A DNA stretch of 64,000 nucleotides from Lathyrus oleraceus (lineage: Eukaryota > Streptophyta > Magnoliopsida > Fabales > Fabaceae): the NCBI RefSeq assembly GCF_024323335.1, contig NC_066579.1:239367475-239431474 (forward strand). Reading direction: 5' to 3'. Shown piece by piece: positions 1-10,024 of the stretch (within the stretch, counting starts at the first letter, position 1; each line of letters starts with the position of its first letter). The position numbers and the translations under genes were made by a program. The notes beneath the pieces were generated by a model, which saw nothing but the letters and a program-made list of their open reading frames with translations, searched no databases and had not been told where the DNA came from.

Positions 1-800
1 TTCTTTACAATGCTTGAGATTATACATGCAATAGGAAGTATATATATAATAACACTTTGTAGGAAGCCTGCAAATTTTAATATAAAAATTGGGATGGATA
101 CCCCATCATTTTAATAAAAGGTTCTAAACCATTAAATCCTAACTCTTTGGAGATTTCTAAGAGGCAAAATTAGGATACTTATTATATATATTTGACAAAG
201 AGAGTAGTGCCTCTCCATATTTGTAATCATTTTCATCAATCAACATGTGTCGTTTTTAATATATGTGTCTTAATCCATATGTGCCAAACATTTAGACAGA
301 ATTTTAAAATAATTTGTGAGATTTTATGGAATGTTTGAAGACTTATTTTTCTTTTCATTTATCTTTAATTTTGAATCTATTTTGATTTCTTAATTTTTAA
401 AAAGATCTATTTGATCATTTATCTCTTATAATATGTTACATTTGTCCTTTATGTTAAATCTATCAGTCAAAGTCAAATTAATAATCACGTTAGAAACACA
501 TAACGTGACACATGACATTGATGTGGAGATTAGGCGCTGATGTGGAGATTAGACGCTGGTGTAGAGGTTAAGAAATTGATGTGGAGATTAGGCGCTGGTG
601 TAGAGATTAAAAAGCTGATGTGGAGATCAACTTAAGTTAAAATGGGATGGCTAAGTGAAAATTGTTTCAACTCATCGGTTTCGTTCTAACAAAATCATAG
701 CAGATAAAAGAAGGCGAATTAGAAGGAGACAACGAGTGAAAGAGACAACGATTGAAGGTGAAATCATTATAGAAGGAGATAAGGAGTGAAGACGATTTCT
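1..800. other. AT-rich DNA without a gene
   Basis: No open reading frame, RNA gene or recognisable element end is visible apart from the minisatellite at 518-633. The stretch ends at 801, where a sequence typical of a Tekay-type LTR start begins. It is probably old repeat or intergenic DNA; its origin cannot be told from this window. Confidence 0.5.
518..633. repeat. Minisatellite, about 20-bp unit, about 6 copies
   Basis: Variants of the unit ttgatgtggagattaggcgc follow one another head to tail; some copies read tggtgtagag instead of tgatgtggag. Unit length drifts between 19 and 20 bases, so the copies are degenerate. No coding function is apparent. Confidence 0.75.
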
Positions 801-1544
801 TGTAACACCCCAAAATTCTATTATAATTTTGTTCAACTTTTGGTGTATTTTTTAATTATTTATGTGTTATTTTTAGAATAATAATAATAATTTAAATCAA
901 TAATTTATTTATAAAAAGAATATTAGAAATAATAGGAAACTGAAGGATTGCAATTAATTGAAAATTATGGGGTTAATAGGCAGAAATTATGAAATAAAGG
1001 GAAGTGGGTAGAATTAATTAAAAATTAAGGGAACTAGTAAGAATAAAATAACTTTAATAAACTAAGATTTTAGTTTGTATAAGAATAGAGGGGCTTAGAG
1101 AACACATGTGAGTTTTGAGAAAAGGGAGACAAAGAGATCGACCCTAGAAAAGAGAAGTGTGAAAATAGGATCTCCCATCACCGAGAACTCAAGGTTTTTG
1201 ACTTAATCGAAGTAGGAGGAAGATTGTTCTATATTTGGTGTTTAAGCTTCGGGATGATGGAGATTCCCTTAACCCATGCCTCTTTTATGGATTATTATCC
1301 ATGAATTATCTAAGGTTTGTGCAAAACCTCTATGATTATGTTGCATATGTTATTATGATTTTATTGTGTAAATAGTGAAATCATGTATAATTATGTGTTG
1401 AATTTAGATTATTGATGTTCAATTGAGTATGTGATGATTTGATGAAGAAACATGAATGATTGATGTTATATGTGTTGGAATTTCATTCCTTCTGATGTGA
1501 AACTTGTTATTTATTCGTATGTATCAAATTCTAAGTTTTGAACT
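801..1544 (+). mobile_element. 5' part of a Tekay/Del-like LTR
   Basis: The segment opens with tgtaacacccc, the start shared by the Tekay-type LTR at 7288 and the related LTR at 20545. It has the usual AT-rich first part and a TATA-like gtataagaatag near 1075. It stops where the Ogre-type LTR begins at 1545. I could not find a convincing continuation of the same LTR after 17538, because the sequence there starts before a second TATA region. This is therefore called a fragment. The lineage is inferred from the termini only. Confidence 0.55.
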
Positions 1545-1665
1545 TGTCATACCCCAAAATTCACCATACCATTCACAATGTTCATCTAGGTCATAACCAT
1601 AATCATTTGCATATCCTCATAGGCATTCATTTCATTTGCATAACCATGGTCCAATACAAGAGAAC

Positions 1666-1670
1666 AAGTA
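1666..1670. repeat. Target-site duplication AAGTA, left copy
   Basis: These five bases directly precede the 5' LTR at 1671 and are repeated exactly after the 3' LTR at 6867-6871. This fixes the ends of the Reina-like element. Confidence 0.95.
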
Positions 1671-2039
1671 TGTAATGAAGCCAAAAGAGAAAGAGATTTT
1701 AGAAGCAGCCAATGAGTCAGCAAAACAGAGGGAGGTCCCACAAAATACACACGGAAAGGAAGTGGCTAATAATAACGCGGAAATATTGGACATACGCACA
1801 GGAGCAAGGCCACGCAAACCGCACAGCATGTGGAGGGACTACGTGAAGGAATGAGTCAGTACAAATACTGCAGTAGTGAGAAATTTTAGGATTATGTGAT
1901 GAGTAAAGTTATTATTCTTCTCCCTCAAACTTTCTTTTCACATCTGGATTTTTATTGTATGCCAACTGTTTGATTAAAGTCTTATAATATTATCCTCACT
2001 TTGCTTCCCATCTTTTCTGCCATATTTAGTACTGTTACA
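1671..2039 (+). repeat. 5' LTR of the Reina-like element
   Basis: 369 bp, beginning tgtaatgaag and ending tactgttaca. It matches 6498-6866 except for five substitutions. As in the 3' copy, its first half is open in one frame; this is the tail of the polyprotein frame duplicated by the LTR. Confidence 0.93.
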
Positions 2040-2040
2040 T

Positions 2041-2051
2041 TGGTGCTTTCA
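2041..2051 (+). promoter_or_regulatory. Primer binding site tggtgctttca
   Basis: It begins two bases after the 5' LTR end, where minus-strand DNA synthesis of an LTR element is primed by a host tRNA 3' end. The motif differs from the initiator-Met type seen at 8983 and 20170. I do not assign the tRNA. Confidence 0.7.
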
Positions 2052-2058
2052 TTACACC

Positions 2059-2253
2059 ATGGCCGAACCCCAAAACAAAGAGCTGCAAGCTGAGATCAAG
2101 CGCACTAATGAGGAGATGCGGTTGTTTCAGACTGAAGTCCTTGAGCGTATGGAACGATTAAAAGCTAGTAACACATCAAAGTTTGATGATATCCACGCAG
2201 CGCTTGACATCCTCATTCAGCAGACACCGTCGAAGCATCGCCATGGTGCATAA
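2059..2253 (+). pseudogene. gag: Gag N-terminus of the Reina-like element
   Basis: A 64-residue segment starts at the first ATG after the primer site. It is rich in Glu, Lys and Gln, with a heptad-like pattern over residues 5-50, fitting the N-terminal coiled coil of a capsid protein. The stop at 2251-2253 (taa) lies in the same frame as the next segment at 2278, so it is a nonsense mutation in one original gag-pol frame rather than a natural gene end. The truncated product would lack the capsid core and nucleocapsid. Confidence 0.8.
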
Positions 2254-2277
2254 CTCAACAACAGGCCTCCGTTTCAG

Positions 2278-5139
2278 ATGAGAAATGTCAAACTCGAATT
2301 TCCTCGTTTCGATGGCACTAACGTGCACGAGTGGATCTTTCGTGCTGAGCAATTTTTTGGTTATTACGATACCCTTGATCCTGATAGATTAACTATTGCA
2401 TTTGCGCATCTGGATAAGGATGTGGTTCCTTGGTTTCAAATGTTACAACGTTCTAATCCGTTCCATTCTTGGTTAGATTTTACTCGTGCTTTAGAACTGG
2501 ATTTTGGTCCATACATCTGTGAATGTCCCCGTGCTACCCTGTTTAAATTGACTCAAATTGGAACTGTTTCTGAGTATTATCTACAATTTACATTATTAGC
2601 TAATAGAGTTTACGGCCTAAGTAATGATGCCTTAATTGACTGTTTCATAAGTGGTCTCAATTCTGAGATCCGTCGTGACGTGTTAATTCACACACCCACC
2701 TCCATTGTGAAAGCGGTATCTCTAGCCAAAGTCTATGAGGAAAAATACACTCAAACACACAAACCACAAAGAGCCAACCCATCCACATATATCAAACCAC
2801 CCTTCAATTCATCCAAACTAGAAATTAACCAGAGAAACACGGCCCCCATCCTCAACACACCCCCCACCAGACCTATGAGTCAGTTCCAAAAGAATCCCAA
2901 TATCAAACGCATTTCCCCTGCAGAGATGCAACTCAGACGGGACAAAGGACTTTGTTATTGGTGTGATGACAAATTTTCATTTACTCATAAATGCCCTAAC
3001 AGACAACTTATGCTATTACATTATGATGATACTGAGGATGATCAACTCAGTGGGGATATCCTGAAACCATCTGATTTCAGCACAAACAGCATTCCCACCG
3101 TCGAGCCGGAGCATCATTTGTCATTAAATGCAATGAAAGGAGATTCTCATATGGGTGTGCTAAGATTTTCTGGGTTAATTGAGAACATTAAAGTGCAAGT
3201 GTTGATTGATGGTGGTAGTTCAGACAATTTTTTGCAGCCAAGAATCGCTAAGTTTCTGAAACTGCCCATAGAAACCGGTCCGGCGTTCAGAGTTCTGGTT
3301 GGCAATGGGGAAATTATGAATGCAGAAGGGGTCATTTCAGACTTGTCAGTTAAGATACAGGGTCATGAACTGAAGGTTCCTGTGTTTTTGTTACCGGTGG
3401 CTGGGGCATATATGATTTTGGGTGCATCGTGGCTAGCAACTCTAGGACCGCATGTGGCTGATTATGCTTCGCTCACACTGAAATTCTTTCTAAATGGAAA
3501 GTTTGTCATGCTAGAAGGAGAGAAAGTTCCCAGACCTTCAGTTGCTCAACTCAACCATTTGAAGAGGCTGCGGAACACTGATGCTATAGCAGAATGTTTC
3601 ACCATTCAATGGCTCAAATCAAATGTTGTTGAGGACATGTTCAAGGAGCTACCTACTGATACCAAACCAGAGATTTCTAGGTTATTGCATACATACAAAG
3701 CGGTGTTTAACACACCAGTTGCGTTGCCACCAGATAGGTCACATAACCATCATATTCCATTAATGGAGGGCTCTAATCCTGTCAAAGTTAAACCATATCG
3801 ATACCCTCATAGCCAAACGACACAAACTGAACAAATGATCCATGAAATGCTGCATCAAGGTATCATACAACCAAGTACGAGCCCATTTTCTTCACCAATC
3901 ATATTGGTGAAAAAGAAAGATGGTACATGGAGGTTTTGCACGGATTACAGGGCATTAAATACTATCACTGTCAAGGATTCCTTTCCCATTCCTACAGTAG
4001 ACGAGCTATTGGATGAGCTATTTGGGGCTAAATATTTTTCAAAATTGGATCTCAGGTCTGGCTATCATCAAATATTGGTCGAACCCGAAGACAGGTATAA
4101 AACAGCTTTTCGAACACACCAAGGACATTATGAATGGCTGGTCATGCCATTCGGACTGACCAACGCTCCAGCTACGTTTCAAAGCTTAATGAATCATATT
4201 TTTCACCATGCTTTGCGAAAATATGTTTTGGTTTTCTTTGATGATATTCTCATATACAGCCATACTTGGCAAGCACATCTGGACCATTTAGATGCAGTTC
4301 TAAAAATACTTCAAGACAATGTTCTGTTTGTCAAGTTATCTAAGTGTTCATTTGGAGTTTCAGAAATTGAGTACTTGGGACATAAAGTTACAGGTCAAGG
4401 AGTTGCCATGGATAAAGATAAAATCCAAGCTGTACATGATTGGCCAGTACCTAAGAACGTGAAGCAATTGAGGGGTTTTTTAGGTCTCACAGGTTACTAT
4501 AGGAGATTTATAAAATCATATGCAAGAGTGGCTGCACCATTGACTAAATTACTTAAGAAGGAGAGTTTTGTGTGGAATGACCAAGCTGAGATGGCATTTC
4601 ACCAGTTAAAACTTGCAATGATTTCTGGTCCAGTTTTGGCTTTGCCGGATTTCAATAAACCCTTCATTTTGGAAACAGATGCCTCAGGGGTCGGAGTTGG
4701 TGCAGTGCTGCACCAAGATGGTCACCCCATTGCTTATTTTTCCAAGAAACTAGTTCCTCGCAATCAAAAGAAATCGGCTTATTTTCGAGAGATGCTTGCC
4801 ATATCTGAAGCTATAGCCAAATTCAGACATTATTTAATGGGTCATAGGTTCATTATTCGAACCGATCAAAAGAGTTTGCGGAGTTTGATGGACCAATCCC
4901 TCCAGACACCCGAACAGCAGCAGTGGTTACATAAGTTTTTGGGTTACAATTTTGTTATAGAGTACAAGCCTGGCAAAGAGAATCTGGCAGCTGATGCTTT
5001 ATCGAGGTTAATGACTTTGTCGTGGTCAGAGCCTGAGTGTCAATTCATTCAACAAGTAAAGGAAGTGTTGAAAAGTGATAACCACTGGAGTGACATCATA
5101 CAAAAGTGTATTAGCCAAGGTAATTCATATCTCCAATAG
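2278..5139 (+). pseudogene. pol: Gag-protease-RT-RNase H segment of the Reina-like polyprotein
   Basis: 953 residues. The capsid part lies in about residues 1-200. A CCHC-like knuckle with CYWC and THKC follows near 226-240. A retropepsin with LIDGGSSDNF in the active site lies near residue 310. Reverse transcriptase covers about 500-690, with the polymerase signature FFDD at 653-656. The RNase H domain starts near 795, with ETDAS and catalytic Asp801, followed by TDQKSL and AADALSR. Upstream, 2254-2277 reads through in the same frame to the Gag start. The stop tag at 5137-5139 separates it from integrase, which continues in the same frame. The domain order is Ty3/gypsy type; apart from the flanking stops the domains look intact. 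Confidence 0.92.
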
Positions 5140-5178
5140 ACTTTCAGAGATGGACTGTTATATTGGAAGCAACGAATT

Positions 5179-6306
5179 GTGATTCCTCAACACACTGAAT
5201 TGGTACAACAAGTCTTATATGAACTACATACATCCCCACTGGGTGGTCATGAGGGTTTTACTAGAACTATGGCTAGAATAAAGTCCCAATTCTACTGGCT
5301 GGATATGAAAAAGGATATCTATCACTATGTGCAAAGTTGTGGTGTGTGCCAACAAGCTAAAACTGCTAACACAGTACCGGCGGGGTTATTACAACCACTT
5401 CCAATACCATCACAAGTATGGGAAGATGTGGCTATGGATTTTATCACAGGACTTCCTTTATCCTTTGGGTTCACTACTATTTTGGTGGTCATAGATAGAT
5501 TATTAAAGTATGCTCATTTCTTTCCTATGAAAACTGATTACTCTAGTAAGTCAGTGGCTGAAATTTTTATGCACAATATTGTCAAATTACATGGAATGCC
5601 CAAATCCATTGTATCTGATAGGGATAAAGTGTTTACAAGTTCCTTTTGGCAACATTTGTTCAAGCTACAAGGTACAAGTTTGGCAATGTCGTCGGCGTAT
5701 CATCCCCAATCTGATGGGCAGTCTGAGGCGCTTAATAAGGCAGTAAAGCTATTTCTTAGGTGTTTCACCTTTCACAACCCTAAGTCATGGTACAAGGCAT
5801 TATCATGGGCTGAATTCTGGTACAACACAGCTTTACAGACCAGCATTGGCATGACACCCTTCAAGGCTCTTTATGGGAGAGATCCGCCGGCTTTATTAAG
5901 GTATGAACCTCAAGCTACTGACCCTCCAGCACTCCAAGAGCAGCTGATGGAGAGAGACAGAATTTTACAGCAGTTGAAAGCAAATTTAGAAAAGGCTCAG
6001 CAGTACATGAAGAAACAAGCGGACAAACATAGAATGGATGTGACCTTTCAGGTGGGAGAGCTAGTGTTGGTGAAGCTCCAACCTTATCGGCAAGAGTCGG
6101 TGGCCTTGAGAAAGAATCAAAAGTTAGGCATGCGCTATTTTGGACCCTTTGAGATCATAGCTCGTGTGGGTTCGGTAGCTTACAAACTCAAACTTCCAGA
6201 TCATGCTAAAATACACCTTGTTTTCCACGTGTCTCAGCTTAAACCATTCAAGGGAACTTTCCAAGAGCAATACTTGCCGTTACCTTTGACTATGTCAGAT
6301 AGATGA
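5179..6306 (+). pseudogene. int: Integrase of the Reina-like element
   Basis: 375 residues counted from the GTG at 5179; the true polyprotein frame runs in from 5140. The zinc-binding HHCC module is at residues 17-57 (H17, H24, C54, C57). The catalytic triad is complete: Asp87 (MDFITG), Asp147 (SDRD) and Glu183, with the standard 35-residue spacing between the last two. A GPF-containing module (YFGPFEII) is near residues 320-330. The stop tga at 6304-6306 cuts off the chromodomain, which lies downstream in the same frame. The enzyme joins retroviral DNA to chromosomal target DNA. Confidence 0.9.
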
Positions 6307-6681
6307 CCAATTATAACTCCTATTAAAGTGTTGCAAGCTAGAACTGTTATCAAAGGCAACCAAACAATTCACCAAGTTTTAATTCAATGGGATCAGCATG
6401 ATGTCGCAGATGCTTCTTGGGAAGAAATAACTGACTTGCAACAGAAGTTTCCCTCTTTCAACCTTGAGGACAAGGTTGCTTTTAATGGGGATGGTATTGT
6501 AATGAAGCCAAAAGAGAAAGAGATTTTAGAAGCAGCCTATGAGTCAGCAAAACAGAGGGAGGTCCCACAAAATACGCACGGAAAAGAAGTGGCTAACAAT
6601 AACGCGGAAATATTGGACATACGCACAGGAGCAAGGCCACGCAAACCGCACAGCATGTGGAGGGACTGCGTGAAGGAATGA
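6307..6681 (+). pseudogene. Chromodomain-like C-terminus of the integrase, reading into the 3' LTR
   Basis: In the polyprotein frame after the stop at 6304-6306 there is a segment with VLIQWDQHDVADASWEE near its start, a chromodomain-like pattern of hydrophobic and tryptophan residues. Such domains guide chromovirus integration to particular chromatin. The frame stays open across the LTR boundary at 6498 and ends at 6681, giving about 60 residues encoded by LTR sequence, including PRKPHSMWRD. The same tail is duplicated in the 5' LTR and ends at 1854. This overlap of coding frame and LTR is an unusual but real feature of this copy. Confidence 0.75.
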
Positions 6682-6866
6682 GTCAGTACAAATACTGCAG
6701 TAGTGAGAAATTTTAGGATTATGTGATGAGTAAAGTTATTATTCTTCTCCCTCAAACTTTCTTTTCACATCTGGATTTTTATTGTATGCCAACTGTTTGA
6801 TTAAAGTCTTATAATATTATCCTCACTTTGCTTCCCATCTTTTCTGCCATATTTAGTACTGTTACA
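6498..6866 (+). repeat. 3' LTR of the Reina-like element
   Basis: 369 bp, tgtaatgaag to ctgttaca. Five substitutions separate it from the 5' LTR, with no indel. The purine-rich aatggggatgg just upstream is a weak polypurine tract. Confidence 0.93.
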
Positions 6867-6871
6867 AAGTA
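6867..6871. repeat. Target-site duplication AAGTA, right copy
   Basis: Exact repeat of 1666-1670, directly after the 3' LTR. After it the sequence of Ogre-type LTR A resumes. Confidence 0.95.
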
Positions 6872-7282
6872 TTAGGGATTCCAAGCTTTGTGCTTGCACC
6901 TAGTGGAGACTAGAGTTTCCCAACAACTAGAGGTGACTCAACAACCAAACCCTAATTGGAGGTAGCTTTTCATGTGTGTGTATGTTCTTATCATTGATGT
7001 TTCAACTTTGTATTCTAAGATGAAGCAAAACCCTAATTTGGGGATCTTCACTTGATCACGGTGCCCATAAACCCTAATTATGTCAAACATTCATTGTGTG
7101 GACTCCTAACCCTAGTTTCATCTGACCATTCATCATTCACGGTGCTTGATTTCATTCATCTTGTGTTTGTATTTATTGGTTTGAGTCTAAGTACATGACC
7201 CAAAAACTTTCATTTGATTCCATCCATAGCATTTCATCTGGTCATTCTCATGCCTAACCCATAGTTGGCTTATGTCTTGTGT

Positions 7283-7287
7283 CGTTC
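7283..7287. repeat. Target-site duplication CGTTC, left copy
   Basis: These five bases precede the Tekay-type 5' LTR at 7288 and recur exactly at 12631-12635. Confidence 0.95.
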
Positions 7288-8978
7288 TGTAACACCCAGA
7301 ATATTGTTAGATTAATTTAAATATTATTTTAATATGATTATTTGAAGGTAAAATGAATTATTAAATAATATTGGGAATTATTATTATTATTATAGATGTT
7401 ATTTATTTTAATAATAATAAAATAAATGGAATATGAAGAGTGGAAGGGTAAAAGTGGAATTTGATAAAAGAGGCCAAAGTGAGAACTCAGAGTGTTTTCA
7501 CGTATTTTTGCCTCAGAGTCAGAGAAAGGGAGAAACGCTGAAGAGAAAGAGAAGGAAGAGGAAAAGGCCAAAGATTGCTCAGAACTTCCTTCAATCCAAA
7601 GAGGTAAGGGGTCTGAACCTTATTAAACGATAATATGCGAGCAAATTCATGATATATGTTGGATTGTTGATGGATTTTGAGGATTTTAGGGAGATTGGGA
7701 AAGTTTGGGGTTTTGATGGAAATTCTCCGATCTGTGAGTTTTGTTGAGTTATATGCTTAGAAGCCCGCGCGTCCACTGTTTCCGCACTTAAAATCTTATT
7801 TATGCACATAACAGCCAAATGACGTTCGCCATTATGCCTTTGGCGTTCGCCATTTGGGCTTTTTTTCCAGAATAAGAGCGTTTAACGCTAATGGCGTTCG
7901 CCATTAGCCTAATGGCGTTCGCCATATCAGTTTGACGGACAGTTTTTCCAGAATAAGAGCGTTTAACGCTAATGGCGTTCGCCATATCAGTTTGACGGAC
8001 AGTTTTTCCAGAATAAGAGCGTTTAACGCTAATGGCGTTCGCCATTAGCCTAATGGCGTTCGCCATATCAGTTTGACGGACAGCTTTCGCGTTTTAAACT
8101 CCCAGATGTGATATCGTTGTAATGTTGTTGTTGTTTTGTTGAGTTGTATGTCATGCTATTAATGATGATGATAACATGACTATATGATGCTGTTGTTGCT
8201 ATGTTGATTATGATGCATGTTTGGTGTGCATGCATTCATGAAAGGCCGATGCCTAGTGATGAACGGACTGAGTTCCAATGATGTTGTTGACTCCGGGCTT
8301 GTGGAGAGGCTTGGTTCCTTGCGGGAACTCGGATTCTATGGTGATGAATCTGGGAGTGGTGATCCTGTAGTTGGTCACAAAATGGGTATACCGAGTCGTG
8401 TTGAGTCATGCATGGGTGTGTGCATTGCATTTGATATGTTGTTTTGTTGATGTTCATGAGTATGTTGATTATGATAATTATGATGAGCTGTGTTGGCATA
8501 TGTGAAATATATTTATGTTTATATTTCTGTCGTTATATTATTATTTAATAATGTAATTCTCACCCCTTCTGCATGTGTTTATGTTCATCTATGATGAGCA
8601 ATGTGCAGATAAAGAGGAGTAGCTATTGTTGAGGTTTGAAGAATAAGTGTAGAGTTATTCTACGGAGTCGAGTCAAATGCTCTGGTCATGTGACACCGGG
8701 GTTATGGGATTCGATAGATAATTGGTTATTATTTACGTTGTTTATGATGACTAATATGTTGAGATGCTTTGTTGAGATAATGTTGAAACATTATTATGAA
8801 TTGTTATATGATGAATGATAATATTTGTGTTGTTGTCCGCTGCGAAGTTTTAATAAAATAAATAATATGTTTTATGTTGTGATGCGATAAGTGTTATGTT
8901 GTAAGAAATGTAAACTCTTCTACATGTTGTACTCTGATAATTTATTTAAATATGTCGTTTGGGTAGAAGGGTGTTACA
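7288..8978 (+). repeat. 5' LTR of the Tekay-type element (complete)
   Basis: 1691 bp from tgtaacaccc to gggtgttaca. Its middle holds the palindrome-rich tandem units at 7861-8083. Positions 7975-8978 correspond to the truncated 3' LTR at 11626-12630. Confidence 0.93.
7861..8083. repeat. Three tandem units (81, 60, 81 bp) with nested palindromes inside the LTR
   Basis: Units at 7862-7942, 7943-8002 and 8003-8083 each run from tttttccagaataagagcg to gtttgacggacag. Each contains the palindromic aatggcgttcgccat, once in the short unit and twice in the long ones, plus the inverted gcgtttaacgc. The short unit lacks the 21-bp insert with the second palindrome. A degenerate copy lies at about 7815-7860. 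Confidence 0.9.
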
Positions 8979-8982
8979 ATAG

Positions 8983-8994
8983 TGGTATCAGAGC
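8983..8994 (+). promoter_or_regulatory. Primer binding site, initiator-Met tRNA type
   Basis: tggtatcagagc lies four bases after the LTR end. It is complementary to the 3' end of plant initiator-Met tRNA, the usual primer of chromoviruses. Confidence 0.92.
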
Positions 8995-9052
8995 ATAGTC
9001 AGTCCAGTCGAGTCATAATGTGATGTTTTTCCCTGTTGGTCGATTAGTGTAA

Positions 9053-10024
9053 ATGACACTGTCGATATTTAACGGTGGTGGTTGTGTTGTGCAGAGTATG
9101 GCTGGAGAAAATGACCGTGCGATTGCTGAGGCTTTGGCTGCTATGGCGCAGGCTATGCAGGCGCAGCAGAATCCGCCGGTCGACGAGTTTAAGAATTTGG
9201 GAAGGTTTCTGAAGAATAACCCTCCTACATTCAAAGGGCGCTATGATCCAGATGGTGCTCAGATTTGGCTGAGGGAAATTGAGAAGATTTTCCGGGTGAT
9301 GACGTGTACTGAAGCACAGAAGGTGCAGTTTGGTACGCATATGTTATCTGAAGAGGCTGAAAATTGGTGGGATAACACTCGCCAGAGAATTGAAGTACCA
9401 GGTGCTGAGATGACTTGGGAAAGGTTCAAGACGGTCTTTCTGGAGAAATATTTTCCTGCTGATGTGCGATGTAAGAAGGAGATGGAATTTCTAGAACTGA
9501 AGCAGGGTAACATGTCTGTTGCTGATTATGCTTCGAAGTTTGAGGAGCTGGTGCAGTATTGTCCTCATTATAATGATGCTGATGCTGAGGAATCCAAGTG
9601 TGTCAAGTTTGAGAACGGGTTGCGTCCCGAGATCAAACAAGGCATTGGTTACCAGGAGATTCGTAGGTTTCCTACACTGGTTAATAAGTGCAGGATATTT
9701 GATGAAGATAGCAAGGCTAGGACTGCTCATTACAAGAGTCTTAGTGAGAAGAAGAATAAGGATCGTGGTAGTCCTTATGCATCTCCGAATGGTAAAGGTA
9801 AGCAGAAAGTGGTAGATGAGAAGAAGCCAAGTGGGGGAGGATCTCCCATAGCTGGTAAATGTTTCAAGTGTGGCGAGCCAGGCCACCGTGCTGATAGCTG
9901 TACCAAGAAAGTGCTGAGATGTTTCCGATGCGGTCAGGCTGGTCATAGAGTTACTGAATGTAAGGATGCAGGTCCGACATGTTTTAATTGTGGCGAGAAA
10001 GGCCATATCAGTTCGCAGTGCTAG
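9053..10024 (+). CDS. gag: Gag of the Tekay-type element, three zinc knuckles
   Basis: 323 residues from the ATG at 9053; a start at 9098 (MAGEND) is equally likely. The capsid part has the plant retrotransposon Gag signature, with [18 protein letters not shown] near residues 56-73 and a central AENWWD. Three CX2CX4HX4C zinc knuckles lie at residues 270-283, 290-303 and 310-323. A Lys/Ser-rich linker precedes them. The product packages element RNA in virus-like particles. The tag at 10022-10024 follows directly on the last knuckle; I would expect the frame to continue here, so the stop may be a nonsense change. The first deletion junction lies just after it. Gag itself is not broken and could still be made. 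Confidence 0.85.
   Translation: MTLSIFNGGGCVVQSMAGENDRAIAEALAAMAQAMQAQQNPPVDEFKNLGRFLKNNPPTFKGRYDPDGAQIWLREIEKIFRVMTCTEAQKVQFGTHMLSEEAENWWDNTRQRIEVPGAEMTWERFKTVFLEKYFPADVRCKKEMEFLELKQGNMSVADYASKFEELVQYCPHYNDADAEESKCVKFENGLRPEIKQGIGYQEIRRFPTLVNKCRIFDEDSKARTAHYKSLSEKKNKDRGSPYASPNGKGKQKVVDEKKPSGGGSPIAGKCFKCGEPGHRADSCTKKVLRCFRCGQAGHRVTECKDAGPTCFNCGEKGHISSQC

Larger units (their letters stand above)
1671..6866 (+). mobile_element. Reina-like Ty3/gypsy chromovirus, full length but inactivated
   Basis: This is a 5196-bp element with two 369-bp LTRs bounded by tgtaatg and gttaca, flanked by a perfect AAGTA duplication. Coding order is Gag, protease, reverse transcriptase, RNase H, integrase and a C-terminal chromodomain-like segment, all in one frame from 2059. 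The frame is broken by in-frame stops at 2251-2253, 5137-5139 and 6304-6306, with no frameshift. The LTRs differ at 5 of 369 positions by eye, so the insertion is fairly young. The small LTRs, single ORF and chromodomain suggest the Reina clade; the clade name is my inference. It sits inside Ogre-type LTR A. Confidence 0.9.

Noticed and set aside
7800..8066. Minus-strand open frame with a repeated MANAI peptide
   Set aside because: It is the translation of the palindromic LTR repeats at 7861-8083 and has no independent support.
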